The notes under the pieces: generated by a model
Databases searched by the model: none
What the model was told of the DNA's origin: nothing
What the model saw: only the letters and a program-made list of their open reading frames with translations
Position numbers and translations under genes: made by a program
In this document: one piece after another, positions 55,685 through 63,534 of the stretch
Layout: every line of letters begins with the position of its first letter
How positions within the stretch are numbered: the stretch's first letter is position 1
Source: Marinobacterium arenosum
GTDB lineage: Bacteria; Pseudomonadota; Gammaproteobacteria; Pseudomonadales; Balneatricaceae
Direction of reading: 5' to 3'
Assembly (NCBI RefSeq): GCF_019795155.1
Contig: NZ_JAILYN010000001.1
Coordinates: forward strand, 159,373-223,372
Length of the DNA stretch: 64,000 nt

Positions 55685-56872
55685 ATGACAACAACAACAG
55701 CAAACCATCGCATTCCGCTGGCAACCCTGGATGCCGTGCGTCAGCCGATCGCCGACGCCAATGGTATGCCAAACGCAGTCTATGACGATCCCTCATTCTT
55801 CGAATATGAACGCGACCAGGTGCTGGGCAAGAGTTGGGCCGGGCTGGCGTTCGCCAGCGAACTGCCGAAAAACGGCTTCGCCAAGCCGGTCGAGTTCATG
55901 GGCCTGCCGCTGGCGATCATGCGCAACCGCGATGGCGAGCTTAAGGTATTCCACAACATTTGCAGCCATCGCGGCATGATCCTGCTGCGCGAAGAGACCG
56001 AAGTGGAAGGCATGGTGCGCTGCCCCTACCACTCCTGGACCTACGACCTGAACGGCAACCTGAAAGGCACTCCGCATATCGGCGGCGTCGGCAAGCACAG
56101 CGCCGAAGGCTTCGTCTGCGAGAAGCACGGCCTGAAGGAGATCCGCAGCGCCACCTGGATGGGAATCGTTTTCATCAATCTGTCCGGCGATGCCGAACCG
56201 TTCGACCAGTTCATCGCACCGCTGGTACAGCGCTGGGAGGAGTTCACCGGCAAAGGCGGCTTCGAAAAAGTGCAGGTGGCGCCGACCGGCAGCAACATGG
56301 AGCTGACCGTCAACGCCAACTGGAAACTGGCGGTGGAGAACTACTGCGAAGCCTACCACCTGCCCTGGGTCCACCCGAGCCTGAACACCTATTCGCCGCT
56401 CGATCAGCACTACAACCTGATCGTCAACGAAAACATGTCCGGCCAGGGCAGCTACACCTACAACCTGTCCGACGTGGCCGGCACCAGCCTGCCGCAGTTC
56501 GAGGACTGGCCGCAGGACAAGATCCGTCAGGCGGAGTATGTCTCGCTGTACCCCAACGTGCTGCTGGGTGTCCAGGCCGACCATGTGTTCGCGATCATCC
56601 TGCAGCCGCAGGCCAACAATCGCACGTTGGAAAAACTGGAGCTGTTCTATGTCGGCCCGGAGGCCTCCGGCGACAAATACGCCGCCTGCCGCAGCGCGGT
56701 ACTGGAAAGCTGGAAAGTGGTGTTCGGCGAGGATGTGTTCGCCGTCGAGGGGATGCAGAACGGCCGCAAGTCGCCGGCGTTCCAGGGAGGCGTATTCTCG
56801 CCGGTACTGGACGGCCCGACCCACCATTTCCACCGCTGGGTGGCCGATAAATACGCCCAGGCGGCCGGCTGA
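55685..56872 (+). CDS. Rieske non-haem iron oxygenase, alpha subunit (quaternary-ammonium type)
   Basis: This 395-residue oxygenase uses O2 and electrons from a partner. The Rieske 2Fe-2S site is Cys93-x-His95 with Cys113-x-x-His116 (CSHRGM, CPYHSW). The mononuclear iron site is in ENYCEAYHLPWVH: His225 and His230, with a third acidic ligand later. The residue bridging the two metal sites is Glu222, where naphthalene dioxygenase has Asp; carnitine monooxygenase CntA also uses Glu there. Together with the divergent BCCT gene this points to an N-methylated or betaine-like substrate, demethylated or C-N cleaved. CntB-type reductase is absent. AGGTGGAG lies before the ATG. It leads a five-gene plus-strand cluster. 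Confidence 0.9.
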   Translation: MTTTTANHRIPLATLDAVRQPIADANGMPNAVYDDPSFFEYERDQVLGKSWAGLAFASELPKNGFAKPVEFMGLPLAIMRNRDGELKVFHNICSHRGMILLREETEVEGMVRCPYHSWTYDLNGNLKGTPHIGGVGKHSAEGFVCEKHGLKEIRSATWMGIVFINLSGDAEPFDQFIAPLVQRWEEFTGKGGFEKVQVAPTGSNMELTVNANWKLAVENYCEAYHLPWVHPSLNTYSPLDQHYNLIVNENMSGQGSYTYNLSDVAGTSLPQFEDWPQDKIRQAEYVSLYPNVLLGVQADHVFAIILQPQANNRTLEKLELFYVGPEASGDKYAACRSAVLESWKVVFGEDVFAVEGMQNGRKSPAFQGGVFSPVLDGPTHHFHRWVADKYAQAAG

Positions 56873-56949
56873 GCGCCCCCGCCGCGCAGCCTTACGTCGG
56901 GGCGATTCGTCGCCCCGCTCGACAACTCTAACAACAAGCGTAGATAGCC

Positions 56950-58398
56950 ATGACCAACCCAACCAACCACTGGCTCAACTTCATCGGCGGCCAATGGGTC
57001 GATGCCGACAGAGCCACCGAAGTCTTCGATCCGGCCACCGGTGAGTCCTTCGCCACCATCGCCTGTGCCGATGTCGATGACGTGAACCTTGCGGTCGAGG
57101 TCGCCCGGGCCTGTGTCGATTCCGGCGTACTGACCGACTGTCGGCCGGCCCAGCGTGCCCAGCTGATGCACCGTATCGCCGACGAGATCCGCAAGATCGC
57201 CGACCAGGGCGCGCCGCTGCTGGCCCGGGAAAACGGCAAGACGCTGGCCGACGCACGCGAAGAGTTCATGATCGCCGCCCGCTACTTCGAGTACTACGCC
57301 GGCATGGCGGACAAGATTGAGGGCAGGTCGATCCCGTTGGGCGCCGATTATGTCGACTTTACCTATTACGAGCCGGTCGGTATCTCCGCCCAGATCGTGC
57401 CCTGGAACTTTCCGGTCGATATCTGCGCCCGCTCGCTGGCACCGGCGCTGGCCGCCGGCAACGCGGTGGTGGTGAAATCCCCGGAGATCACCCCGCTGGC
57501 AATGACCTGGCTGGCCACCGCCTGCCAGCGCGCCGGCCTGCCGCAAGGCGCGCTGAGCATGCTGAGTGGCCCGGGCCGGAAGATCGGCGCGGCGCTGGTA
57601 TCCCACCCTGATATCAACCAGATCGTATTTACCGGCTCGGTGCCCACCGGCCAGTCGATCCTGCGCGCCGCCGCGGAAAACGCGGTACCGAGCGTGATGG
57701 AGCTGGGCGGCAAGTCCGCCGCAGTGGTGTTCCCGGATACCGATATGGAACAGCTGTTGGACAGCGTGCGCTGGGGGATCTTCTTCAACGCCGGCCAGGT
57801 CTGCTCGGCAATGTCCCGGCTGCTGGTGCACCGCGACATCTATGACCAGGTGGTCGAACGGGTTGCCGAATTGGCGCAGGGCCTGCGGATCGGCGCCGGC
57901 CTCGACAACGCCGAACTGACCCCGCTGGTGTCGGCGCAACAGCAGCAGCAGGTACTGCGCATCTGCGACCAGGCGGTCGCCCAGGGGGCGCGGCTGGTGA
58001 CCGGCGGTAAGGCACCGGCGGACCGTAAGGGCTATTTCGTGGAAGCCACGGTGTTTGCCGATGTGACCCCGGAGATGAGCCTGTTCACCGACGAGGTGTT
58101 TGGCCCGGTGATCGCGATCACCCCGTTCGACGATGAGCAGCAGGCCTGGGAACTGGCCAACGGCACCGACTTCGGCCTGGTGGCCGGCGTGTTCACCCGG
58201 GACTTGAGCCGCGCGATGCGCGCCAGCAAGGCCCTCAAGGCGGGCCAGGTGTTTGTCAACGAATGGTATGCCGGCGGTATCGAAACCCCGTTCGGCGGTC
58301 TCAAGCTGTCCGGCTTCGGCCGCGAGAAGGGCCAGGAAGCGCTGTACAGCTACGTCAACACCAAGAACGTGGCGATCCGCGTCAGCCAATCCGATTAA
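56950..58398 (+). CDS. NAD(P)-dependent aldehyde dehydrogenase
   Basis: This 482-residue enzyme oxidises an aldehyde to the acid. Catalytic residues are Cys285 (NAGQVCSAM) and Glu251 (MELGGKSAAV). The oxyanion Asn is in QIVPWNFPVDICARSLAPALAAGN, and FTGSVPTGQ is the nucleotide-binding turn. It is close to betaine-aldehyde and semialdehyde dehydrogenases but cannot be assigned a substrate. It starts 77 bases after the Rieske gene, so it probably removes an aldehyde released by the oxygenase, as malic semialdehyde is removed in carnitine degradation. Confidence 0.93.
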   Translation: MTNPTNHWLNFIGGQWVDADRATEVFDPATGESFATIACADVDDVNLAVEVARACVDSGVLTDCRPAQRAQLMHRIADEIRKIADQGAPLLARENGKTLADAREEFMIAARYFEYYAGMADKIEGRSIPLGADYVDFTYYEPVGISAQIVPWNFPVDICARSLAPALAAGNAVVVKSPEITPLAMTWLATACQRAGLPQGALSMLSGPGRKIGAALVSHPDINQIVFTGSVPTGQSILRAAAENAVPSVMELGGKSAAVVFPDTDMEQLLDSVRWGIFFNAGQVCSAMSRLLVHRDIYDQVVERVAELAQGLRIGAGLDNAELTPLVSAQQQQQVLRICDQAVAQGARLVTGGKAPADRKGYFVEATVFADVTPEMSLFTDEVFGPVIAITPFDDEQQAWELANGTDFGLVAGVFTRDLSRAMRASKALKAGQVFVNEWYAGGIETPFGGLKLSGFGREKGQEALYSYVNTKNVAIRVSQSD

Positions 58399-58469
58399 CA
58401 CAACAATAAGCAACCAAACAGCCGCCGGGTGGCCCCGCCGCCCGGCCGAGGCGCGACCGGAGGTGTCAG

Positions 58470-59837
58470 ATGAAAAAATGGCTCTGTGTAATCTGTGGCT
58501 TGATCTACGACGAGGCCAAGGGCTGGCCGGCCGACGGCATCGCGCCGGGCACCCGCTGGGAGGATGTCCCGGACGACTGGCTGTGCCCGGATTGCGGCGT
58601 CGGCAAGGGCGATTTCGAGATGATCGAAATCAGCGCAAATGTGGTAGCCGACGCAGTGGCGCAGGCGCTGCCGGACAGGGAAGCCCCGATCGTGATCATC
58701 GGCAGCGGTTACGCCGGCTACAAGCTGGCCGAGGCACTGCGCCAGCGTAACAGCGAGCGTGAGATCCTGCTGTTCACCGCCGATGACGGCGCCAACTACT
58801 CCAAGCCGGGATTGTCCAATGCGCTGGCACGCGACAAGGCAGCCGACCAACTGGTCAGCGAAACGGTGCTGGAGATCGAACAGCGGCTGGATATCCGCAT
58901 CCACGCCCGCTGCCGGGTATTGAGCATCGATTCCGACAACCATCTGCTGCAGACCGATCTCGGCCCGCAACCATACAGCAAGCTGGTACTGGCCCAGGGC
59001 GCAGCGCCGATCCGCCTGCCGCTGGCCGGTAACGGCGCCGACGAGGTGCTGAGCGTCAACGACCTGCAGGATTACCGCCTGTTCCGCCAGCGGCTGGGGC
59101 AGAGCCGGCATGTCACCATCATCGGCAACGGCCTGATCGGCTGCGAATTCGCCAACGACCTGGCCGCGTACGGCGTGCAGGTGTCGGTGGTCGGCCTAAC
59201 CGGCTGGCCGATGGACCGGTTGCTGCCGCAGGCGATCGGTGAAGCGTTGCAAACCGAGCTGGCCGGACTGGGCGTCCAGTGGCACCTGAACACTACCGTG
59301 CAGTCGGTCGACAAGAACAGCGACGGCTACCGGCTGACCCTGGCCGACGGCAGCCAGCTGCAAACCGAGCTGGTGGTATCGGCGGTCGGCCTGGCGCCGC
59401 GGCTGGAGCTGGCCAAGGCGGCCGGCATCGAGTGCAACCGCGGCATCCTGGTCAACGGCGGCCTGCGCACCAGCGTGGCCGATATCCACGCGCTGGGCGA
59501 CTGCGCCGAGATCAACGGCCAACTGCTGCCCTACCTGGCACCGATCAACGTCGGCGTGCCGGCGCTGGCGGACTGCCTGCTCGGCCGACCGACCATGGCG
59601 CAGTACCCGCTGATGCCGGTGGTGGTAAAAACCCCGGCGCTGCCATTGGTACTGCTGCCGCCGGCACCGGACCAGCCCGGCCAGTGGCAGGTCGAGGCAA
59701 CCGCCAACGGCATGCGCGGCCTGTTCGTCGACGACCAGCAGCGGATCCACGGCTACGCCCTGGCCGGCGAGCTGACCGCCGAGCGCCAGCAGTGGACCGA
59801 CGCGGTGGCCCAGGGCGAAACCCGCTCGGTGGCTTGA
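58470..59837 (+). CDS. Rubredoxin fused to an FAD-dependent NAD(P)H:rubredoxin reductase
   Basis: This 455-residue fusion has an N-terminal rubredoxin (about 1-50) with the iron ligands Cys6, Cys9, Cys39 and Cys42 ([10 protein letters not shown]...[14 protein letters not shown]). It is followed by a pyridine-nucleotide-disulfide-oxidoreductase-type domain with [15 protein letters not shown] (FAD) and [14 protein letters not shown] (NAD). Separate rubredoxin and reductase proteins serve alkane hydroxylases; a fusion would pass NADH electrons to the rubredoxin within one chain. There is no alkane hydroxylase here, and the nearest electron acceptor is the Rieske oxygenase two genes upstream, so it is the candidate redox partner. 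GGAGG precedes the ATG. Confidence 0.92.
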   Translation: MKKWLCVICGLIYDEAKGWPADGIAPGTRWEDVPDDWLCPDCGVGKGDFEMIEISANVVADAVAQALPDREAPIVIIGSGYAGYKLAEALRQRNSEREILLFTADDGANYSKPGLSNALARDKAADQLVSETVLEIEQRLDIRIHARCRVLSIDSDNHLLQTDLGPQPYSKLVLAQGAAPIRLPLAGNGADEVLSVNDLQDYRLFRQRLGQSRHVTIIGNGLIGCEFANDLAAYGVQVSVVGLTGWPMDRLLPQAIGEALQTELAGLGVQWHLNTTVQSVDKNSDGYRLTLADGSQLQTELVVSAVGLAPRLELAKAAGIECNRGILVNGGLRTSVADIHALGDCAEINGQLLPYLAPINVGVPALADCLLGRPTMAQYPLMPVVVKTPALPLVLLPPAPDQPGQWQVEATANGMRGLFVDDQQRIHGYALAGELTAERQQWTDAVAQGETRSVA

Positions 59838-59958
59838 GCCGCGGGGCGCCGCGCTCCACACGGGTAACGGCGCCCTAGATAACCCAACATTGACCCGGCT
59901 GATCCAGCCGTATTGCGTTCGTACAACAATATCAACAACGAATATTCCGGGTAGCCCA

Positions 59959-61275
59959 ATGAACAACCTGAAACTGCCGGCCGACGATCAAAGCTGCGGC
60001 TGGTATGAAACCCTGCCCCCGCAACCAGCGTCTTTGACACTGGAAGGCACGCAACAGAGCGACTGGCTGGTGATCGGCGGCGGCTTCGTCGGCACCGCCG
60101 CCACCCGCCGGCTGGCGGAACTGAACCCGCACCAGAAGGTGACGCTGATCGACGCCCAGCGGATCGGCCACGGCACCTCCGGCCGCAACTCCGGCTTCGT
60201 CATCGACCTGCCGCACAAGGGGGATCTGGAGGGGCCGGATATCGAACGCAAGAAGAAATTCATCACCCTCAACCGCGCCGCCATCCAGTATCTGGAGGAG
60301 CGGGTCCAGCAGCACGGTATCGACTGCCAGTGGTCCCATGCCGGCAAATTGCAGGGCGCCGTCAGCGAGCGCGGCGTGAAATTCCTCGAACATTTCCAGT
60401 CGCTGCTGAAGGAGCTGGACGAACCTTTCGAGATGCTCGATCGCCAGGCGCTACGGCCCAGAGTCGGCACCGGCTACTACCAGCAGGCGCTGTTCACGCC
60501 GGGCTGCACCCTGATGCAGCCGGCGGCGCTGATGCGCGGCATGCTGGCCCATATGCCGGCCAATGTGACCTGCTACGAAGAAACACCGGTGCTGAAGCTG
60601 GAACGGCGCAACGGGCGCTGGATCGCCAGTACCCGCCACGGAGAGATCCAGGCCGCCAAGGTCATCCTGGGCACCAATATCTTCACCGAGCAACTGGGCT
60701 ACCTGAAATCGCGGATGCTGCCGATCATGACCTTCGCCAGCATGACCCGACCGCTGAGCGCGGCCGAGTTCGCGGCCTACGGCGGCGGCGACGACTGGGG
60801 CCTGACACCGGCCGATCATGCCGGCACCACACTGCGGATGACCCAGGACCGCCGACTGATCGTGCGTAACCAGTACCGCTTCGTGCCCCGCTACGGCAGC
60901 ACCGCACAGCAGCGCCAGCAGATCCAGGCGATGCACCGCCAGGCACTGATTGCCCGCTATCCGATGCTCAAGGACCTGCCGTTCGACTACACCTGGGGTG
61001 GCGTCTGCGCGCTGTCGCGCAACTACACCTCATTCTTCGGCGAGCTTGAGGACGGCCTGTTCGCCTCCTGCTGCCATAACGGCGTCGGCGCCGCGCGCGG
61101 CACCATCTCCGGCAAACTGCTGGCCGAAATGGCCTCCGGCGGCGACTCCCAACTGCAACGCTTCATGCAGGAGGTTTCCGGCATGCCGGCCCGGCTGCCG
61201 CCGCAGCCGTTCCTCGGCGTCGGCGTGCGCGCCCGGCTGAAATACGCGGAGTGGGTCAGCCGTAGCGAAGTCTGA
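59959..61275 (+). CDS. FAD-dependent oxidoreductase of the DAO family (PuuB/OrdL-like)
   Basis: This 438-residue flavoenzyme has the N-terminal dinucleotide motif LVIGGGFVGTAATRRLAEL and the DAO signature DAQRIGHGTSGRNSGFV. The C-terminal GGVCALSRNYTSFFG and HNGVGAARGTISGKLLAE close the FAD site. Members oxidise secondary or primary amines, for example gamma-glutamylputrescine or N-methyl amino acids, releasing an imine or aldehyde. The start ATG 59959 has only a weak ribosome site; upstream in-frame codons run to 59890. In this cluster it is well placed to demethylate or deaminate the product of the oxygenase. Confidence 0.9.
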   Translation: MNNLKLPADDQSCGWYETLPPQPASLTLEGTQQSDWLVIGGGFVGTAATRRLAELNPHQKVTLIDAQRIGHGTSGRNSGFVIDLPHKGDLEGPDIERKKKFITLNRAAIQYLEERVQQHGIDCQWSHAGKLQGAVSERGVKFLEHFQSLLKELDEPFEMLDRQALRPRVGTGYYQQALFTPGCTLMQPAALMRGMLAHMPANVTCYEETPVLKLERRNGRWIASTRHGEIQAAKVILGTNIFTEQLGYLKSRMLPIMTFASMTRPLSAAEFAAYGGGDDWGLTPADHAGTTLRMTQDRRLIVRNQYRFVPRYGSTAQQRQQIQAMHRQALIARYPMLKDLPFDYTWGGVCALSRNYTSFFGELEDGLFASCCHNGVGAARGTISGKLLAEMASGGDSQLQRFMQEVSGMPARLPPQPFLGVGVRARLKYAEWVSRSEV

Positions 61276-61306
61276 TCCCTGTCGAACGCGCTCTATACGG
61301 TGTTCA

Positions 61307-61331
61307 AGGCCTGCCCATGCAGGTCTTTTTT
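61307..61331 (+). terminator. Intrinsic terminator after the FAD oxidoreductase gene
   Basis: An 8-bp stem with one G-T pair (61307-61314 with 61319-61326, loop CCAT) is followed by T5. It lies 32 bases past the stop and would limit read-through to the cupin gene. Confidence 0.75.
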
Positions 61332-61399
61332 GATTAACAGTAGCGAGTGAACAGTTTTGAGTTAACAGGGGGGGCCAGCCGTCAGGGGCAGGCCAGAAG

Positions 61400-61411
61400 C
61401 CCCCCCCCCCC
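61400..61411. repeat. C12 homopolymer
   Basis: Twelve consecutive C lie between the FAD oxidoreductase terminator and the cupin gene, with a G7 run at 61368-61374. It may be a slippage-prone tract or have an uncertain length in the assembly. The cupin start is 57 bases further on, so the tract could affect its promoter spacing. Confidence 0.6.
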
Positions 61412-61467
61412 TTTACTGTCGAATCCAATCCCCACCAATGCATACCGCTATAAGGAATAAAAAAACC

Positions 61468-61827
61468 ATGTCCAAAGCCCACGTGATCAAACACGGCGAC
61501 CTCCAATTCCAACACCGGGGCGGTCCGCCTGGCAGCGCCGCCGTGGCCCGCGCCATCGGCCCCGATACCAGCGACAGCATGGCGGCCGGCTTTGCCCGCT
61601 TCGACGGCTGCCGGATCGACTGGACCCTGCTCTACGACGAGGTGGTAGTGGTGATCGAAGGCACCTTCCGGGTGCAGACCCCGGACGGCGTACTGGAGGG
61701 CAGGCCCGGCGACGTGCTCTGGCTGCCGGACGGCACCGAACTGCAATACCAGGGCGATCAGGCGCTGATCTTCTACGCGGTACATCCCGGCGACTGGAAG
61801 GAGCGATTCGGTATCGAGCCGAGCTGA
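61468..61827 (+). CDS. Small single-domain cupin (EutQ-like)
   Basis: This 119-residue single cupin has the barrel sequence WTLLYDEVVVVIEGTFRVQT and EGRPGDVLWLPDGTELQYQGDQALIFYAV, similar to the C-terminal part of EutQ. The usual His metal ligands of cupin motif 1 are not evident; Asp and Glu occupy the region, as in EutQ-type members. ATG 61468 has AAGGA about eleven bases upstream. It is the last gene of the cluster but follows a terminator and a C12 run, so it may have its own promoter. A role in handling the pathway intermediate is a guess. Confidence 0.8.
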   Translation: MSKAHVIKHGDLQFQHRGGPPGSAAVARAIGPDTSDSMAAGFARFDGCRIDWTLLYDEVVVVIEGTFRVQTPDGVLEGRPGDVLWLPDGTELQYQGDQALIFYAVHPGDWKERFGIEPS

Positions 61828-61865
61828 AACAGCACCGGGTTCGCACGCCCTCCTGAACAGCCCGC

Positions 61866-62789
61866 TCACCCCGGATGGGTCAGCTCGGGATGGTCCTCAA
61901 AGGGTTCTAGGTAGCGGCCGGCGGCCACTGTCAGGGTATCGGTCAGGGTTCGCGCCAACTCGGTCTTCAGGTTCCAGACATGCCAATACAGCGGCACCGC
62001 CAGGTAGCGGCCCGGCGCGATATCAACCGCCGTGCCGTCGGCGATCTGCCGCCGGCTCTGCTGGTCCGGCACCATGCCGCAGGCATGACCGCGCAAGATC
62101 AGGTCGAAATAGGAATCGGTCGCCGGAATCCGGTGGCAGTGGTACTCGCCGGCACCCAAGCCGAAGAACCGTTCCAGATATCGGTTTTGCAGTTCATCTT
62201 TGTTGCTGAACTCGGCCAACGGTGCCTGGCGGAATCCGTCGGCGCAAGCACCGTCCGGGAAGTAGCGCGCGGCATAAGCCGGGCTGGCCAGACACCGGTA
62301 CGGCATTACCCCCAGCGGAATACAGCTGCAGCCCTGCATCGGCTCAGGGCTGGAAGTGATACAGCCGATCACCTGGCCGGTGCGCAGCAGGTGGTGGGTC
62401 TGGTCCTGATCATCCACCTTAAGGTCCAGCAGCAGCTTCCGTTGTTGCAATAACGGCTCCATCGCATCGAAAAACCAGGTCACCAGGCTGTCGGCATTCA
62501 GGCCGATCGCCAATCGGGTGAACGCCTCGCCCTGATCGACCGACAATGATTGCAACAGGTCGCCCTGCAGCAGGCTGACCTGGTGGAAATGTTTCAGCAC
62601 CTGCTGACCGGCGGCGGTCGCCTGGATCGGCGTGCCCCGCACCACCAGCGCCTGACCCAACTTGTCTTCCAGCTGCTTCAACCGCTGGGAAACCGCCGAC
62701 TGGGTAATATGCAGTTTCTGGGCTGCACGATCGAAGCTCTGCTCCTCAATCACCGCCGCCAGTGCCTGCAACTGTCGATAATCGAGCAC
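61866..62789 (-). CDS. ArgP/LysG-type LysR regulator
   Basis: This 307-residue regulator starts MLDYRQLQALAAVIEEQSFDRAAQKLHITQSAVSQRLKQLEDKLGQALVVR, the ArgP (IciA) form of the LysR HTH. The effector domain contains VIGCITSSPEPMQGCSC, close to the ArgP family. ArgP/LysG proteins activate amino-acid exporters of the LysE family in response to basic amino acids, and such an exporter is encoded divergently 95 bases away, so the pair is a classical module. Confidence 0.9.
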   Translation of the reverse strand: MLDYRQLQALAAVIEEQSFDRAAQKLHITQSAVSQRLKQLEDKLGQALVVRGTPIQATAAGQQVLKHFHQVSLLQGDLLQSLSVDQGEAFTRLAIGLNADSLVTWFFDAMEPLLQQRKLLLDLKVDDQDQTHHLLRTGQVIGCITSSPEPMQGCSCIPLGVMPYRCLASPAYAARYFPDGACADGFRQAPLAEFSNKDELQNRYLERFFGLGAGEYHCHRIPATDSYFDLILRGHACGMVPDQQSRRQIADGTAVDIAPGRYLAVPLYWHVWNLKTELARTLTDTLTVAAGRYLEPFEDHPELTHPG

Positions 62790-62884
62790 TTATTAATCTC
62801 TCTTATGGCCACAAAATATTATTAGTTTTATTAACTTTATCCGTTCCCTCATCATGTCGCCAGTGCAATATGGGGAACAGACTG

Positions 62885-63502
62885 ATGTGGTTGGAATGGC
62901 TTATTTGGGGTAAAGGGCTGGCGGCCGGCGGCAGCCTGATCATGGCGATCGGCGCACAGAACGCCTTCGTGCTCAGCCAGGGGCTGAAACGCCAGTATCA
63001 CTGGTTGATCGCCACCCTGTGCGGCCTGATCGATGTGATGCTGATCCTGCTCGGCGCGCTGGGGCTGGGCAGCCTGATCCAGCAGTCCGACAGCCTGCTG
63101 GCCGTGGCGCGCTGGGGCGGCGCCGGCTTTCTGCTGGTCTACGGTGCGATGGCGTTGCGTTCGGCGCTGCGCAGCAACCGGCTGGAAGCCTCCGACAAGC
63201 ACGCCGGCAGCCTGCGTGCCGCACTGCTGACCACCCTTGCGGTCAGTCTGCTGAACCCGCACGTCTATCTGGATACCGTGGTACTGCTCGGCAGTATCAG
63301 CAGCCAATACGCCGATGGTCCGCGACTCTGGTTCATCGCCGGTGCCATCAGTGCCTCGCTGCTGTGGTTCTATTCGCTGAGCCTGGCCGCCCGCTGGCTG
63401 GCGCCGCTGTTCAGACGGCCGATCGCCTGGCGAATCCTGGACGGACTGGTCTGCCTGCTGATGTGGTCGATCGCCTGGGGGCTTATCAGCGGTTCATTAT
63501 AA
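62885..63502 (+). CDS. LysE/ArgO family amino-acid exporter
   Basis: This 205-residue inner-membrane protein has six hydrophobic segments. It starts with the LysE signature GGSLIMAIGAQNAFVLSQGLKR and has SLLNPHVYLDTVVLLGSIS in the middle, typical of ArgO/LysE. GGGGA is eight bases before ATG 62885; ATG 62870 is an alternative. It would export lysine, arginine or another amino acid under control of the divergent ArgP-like protein. If the Rieske pathway yields an amino acid, export of excess product would fit, but this is inference. Confidence 0.9.
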   Translation: MWLEWLIWGKGLAAGGSLIMAIGAQNAFVLSQGLKRQYHWLIATLCGLIDVMLILLGALGLGSLIQQSDSLLAVARWGGAGFLLVYGAMALRSALRSNRLEASDKHAGSLRAALLTTLAVSLLNPHVYLDTVVLLGSISSQYADGPRLWFIAGAISASLLWFYSLSLAARWLAPLFRRPIAWRILDGLVCLLMWSIAWGLISGSL

Positions 63503-63534
63503 GCCGGGTACTCAGGTGGTCGCCGGGGGAGTGT

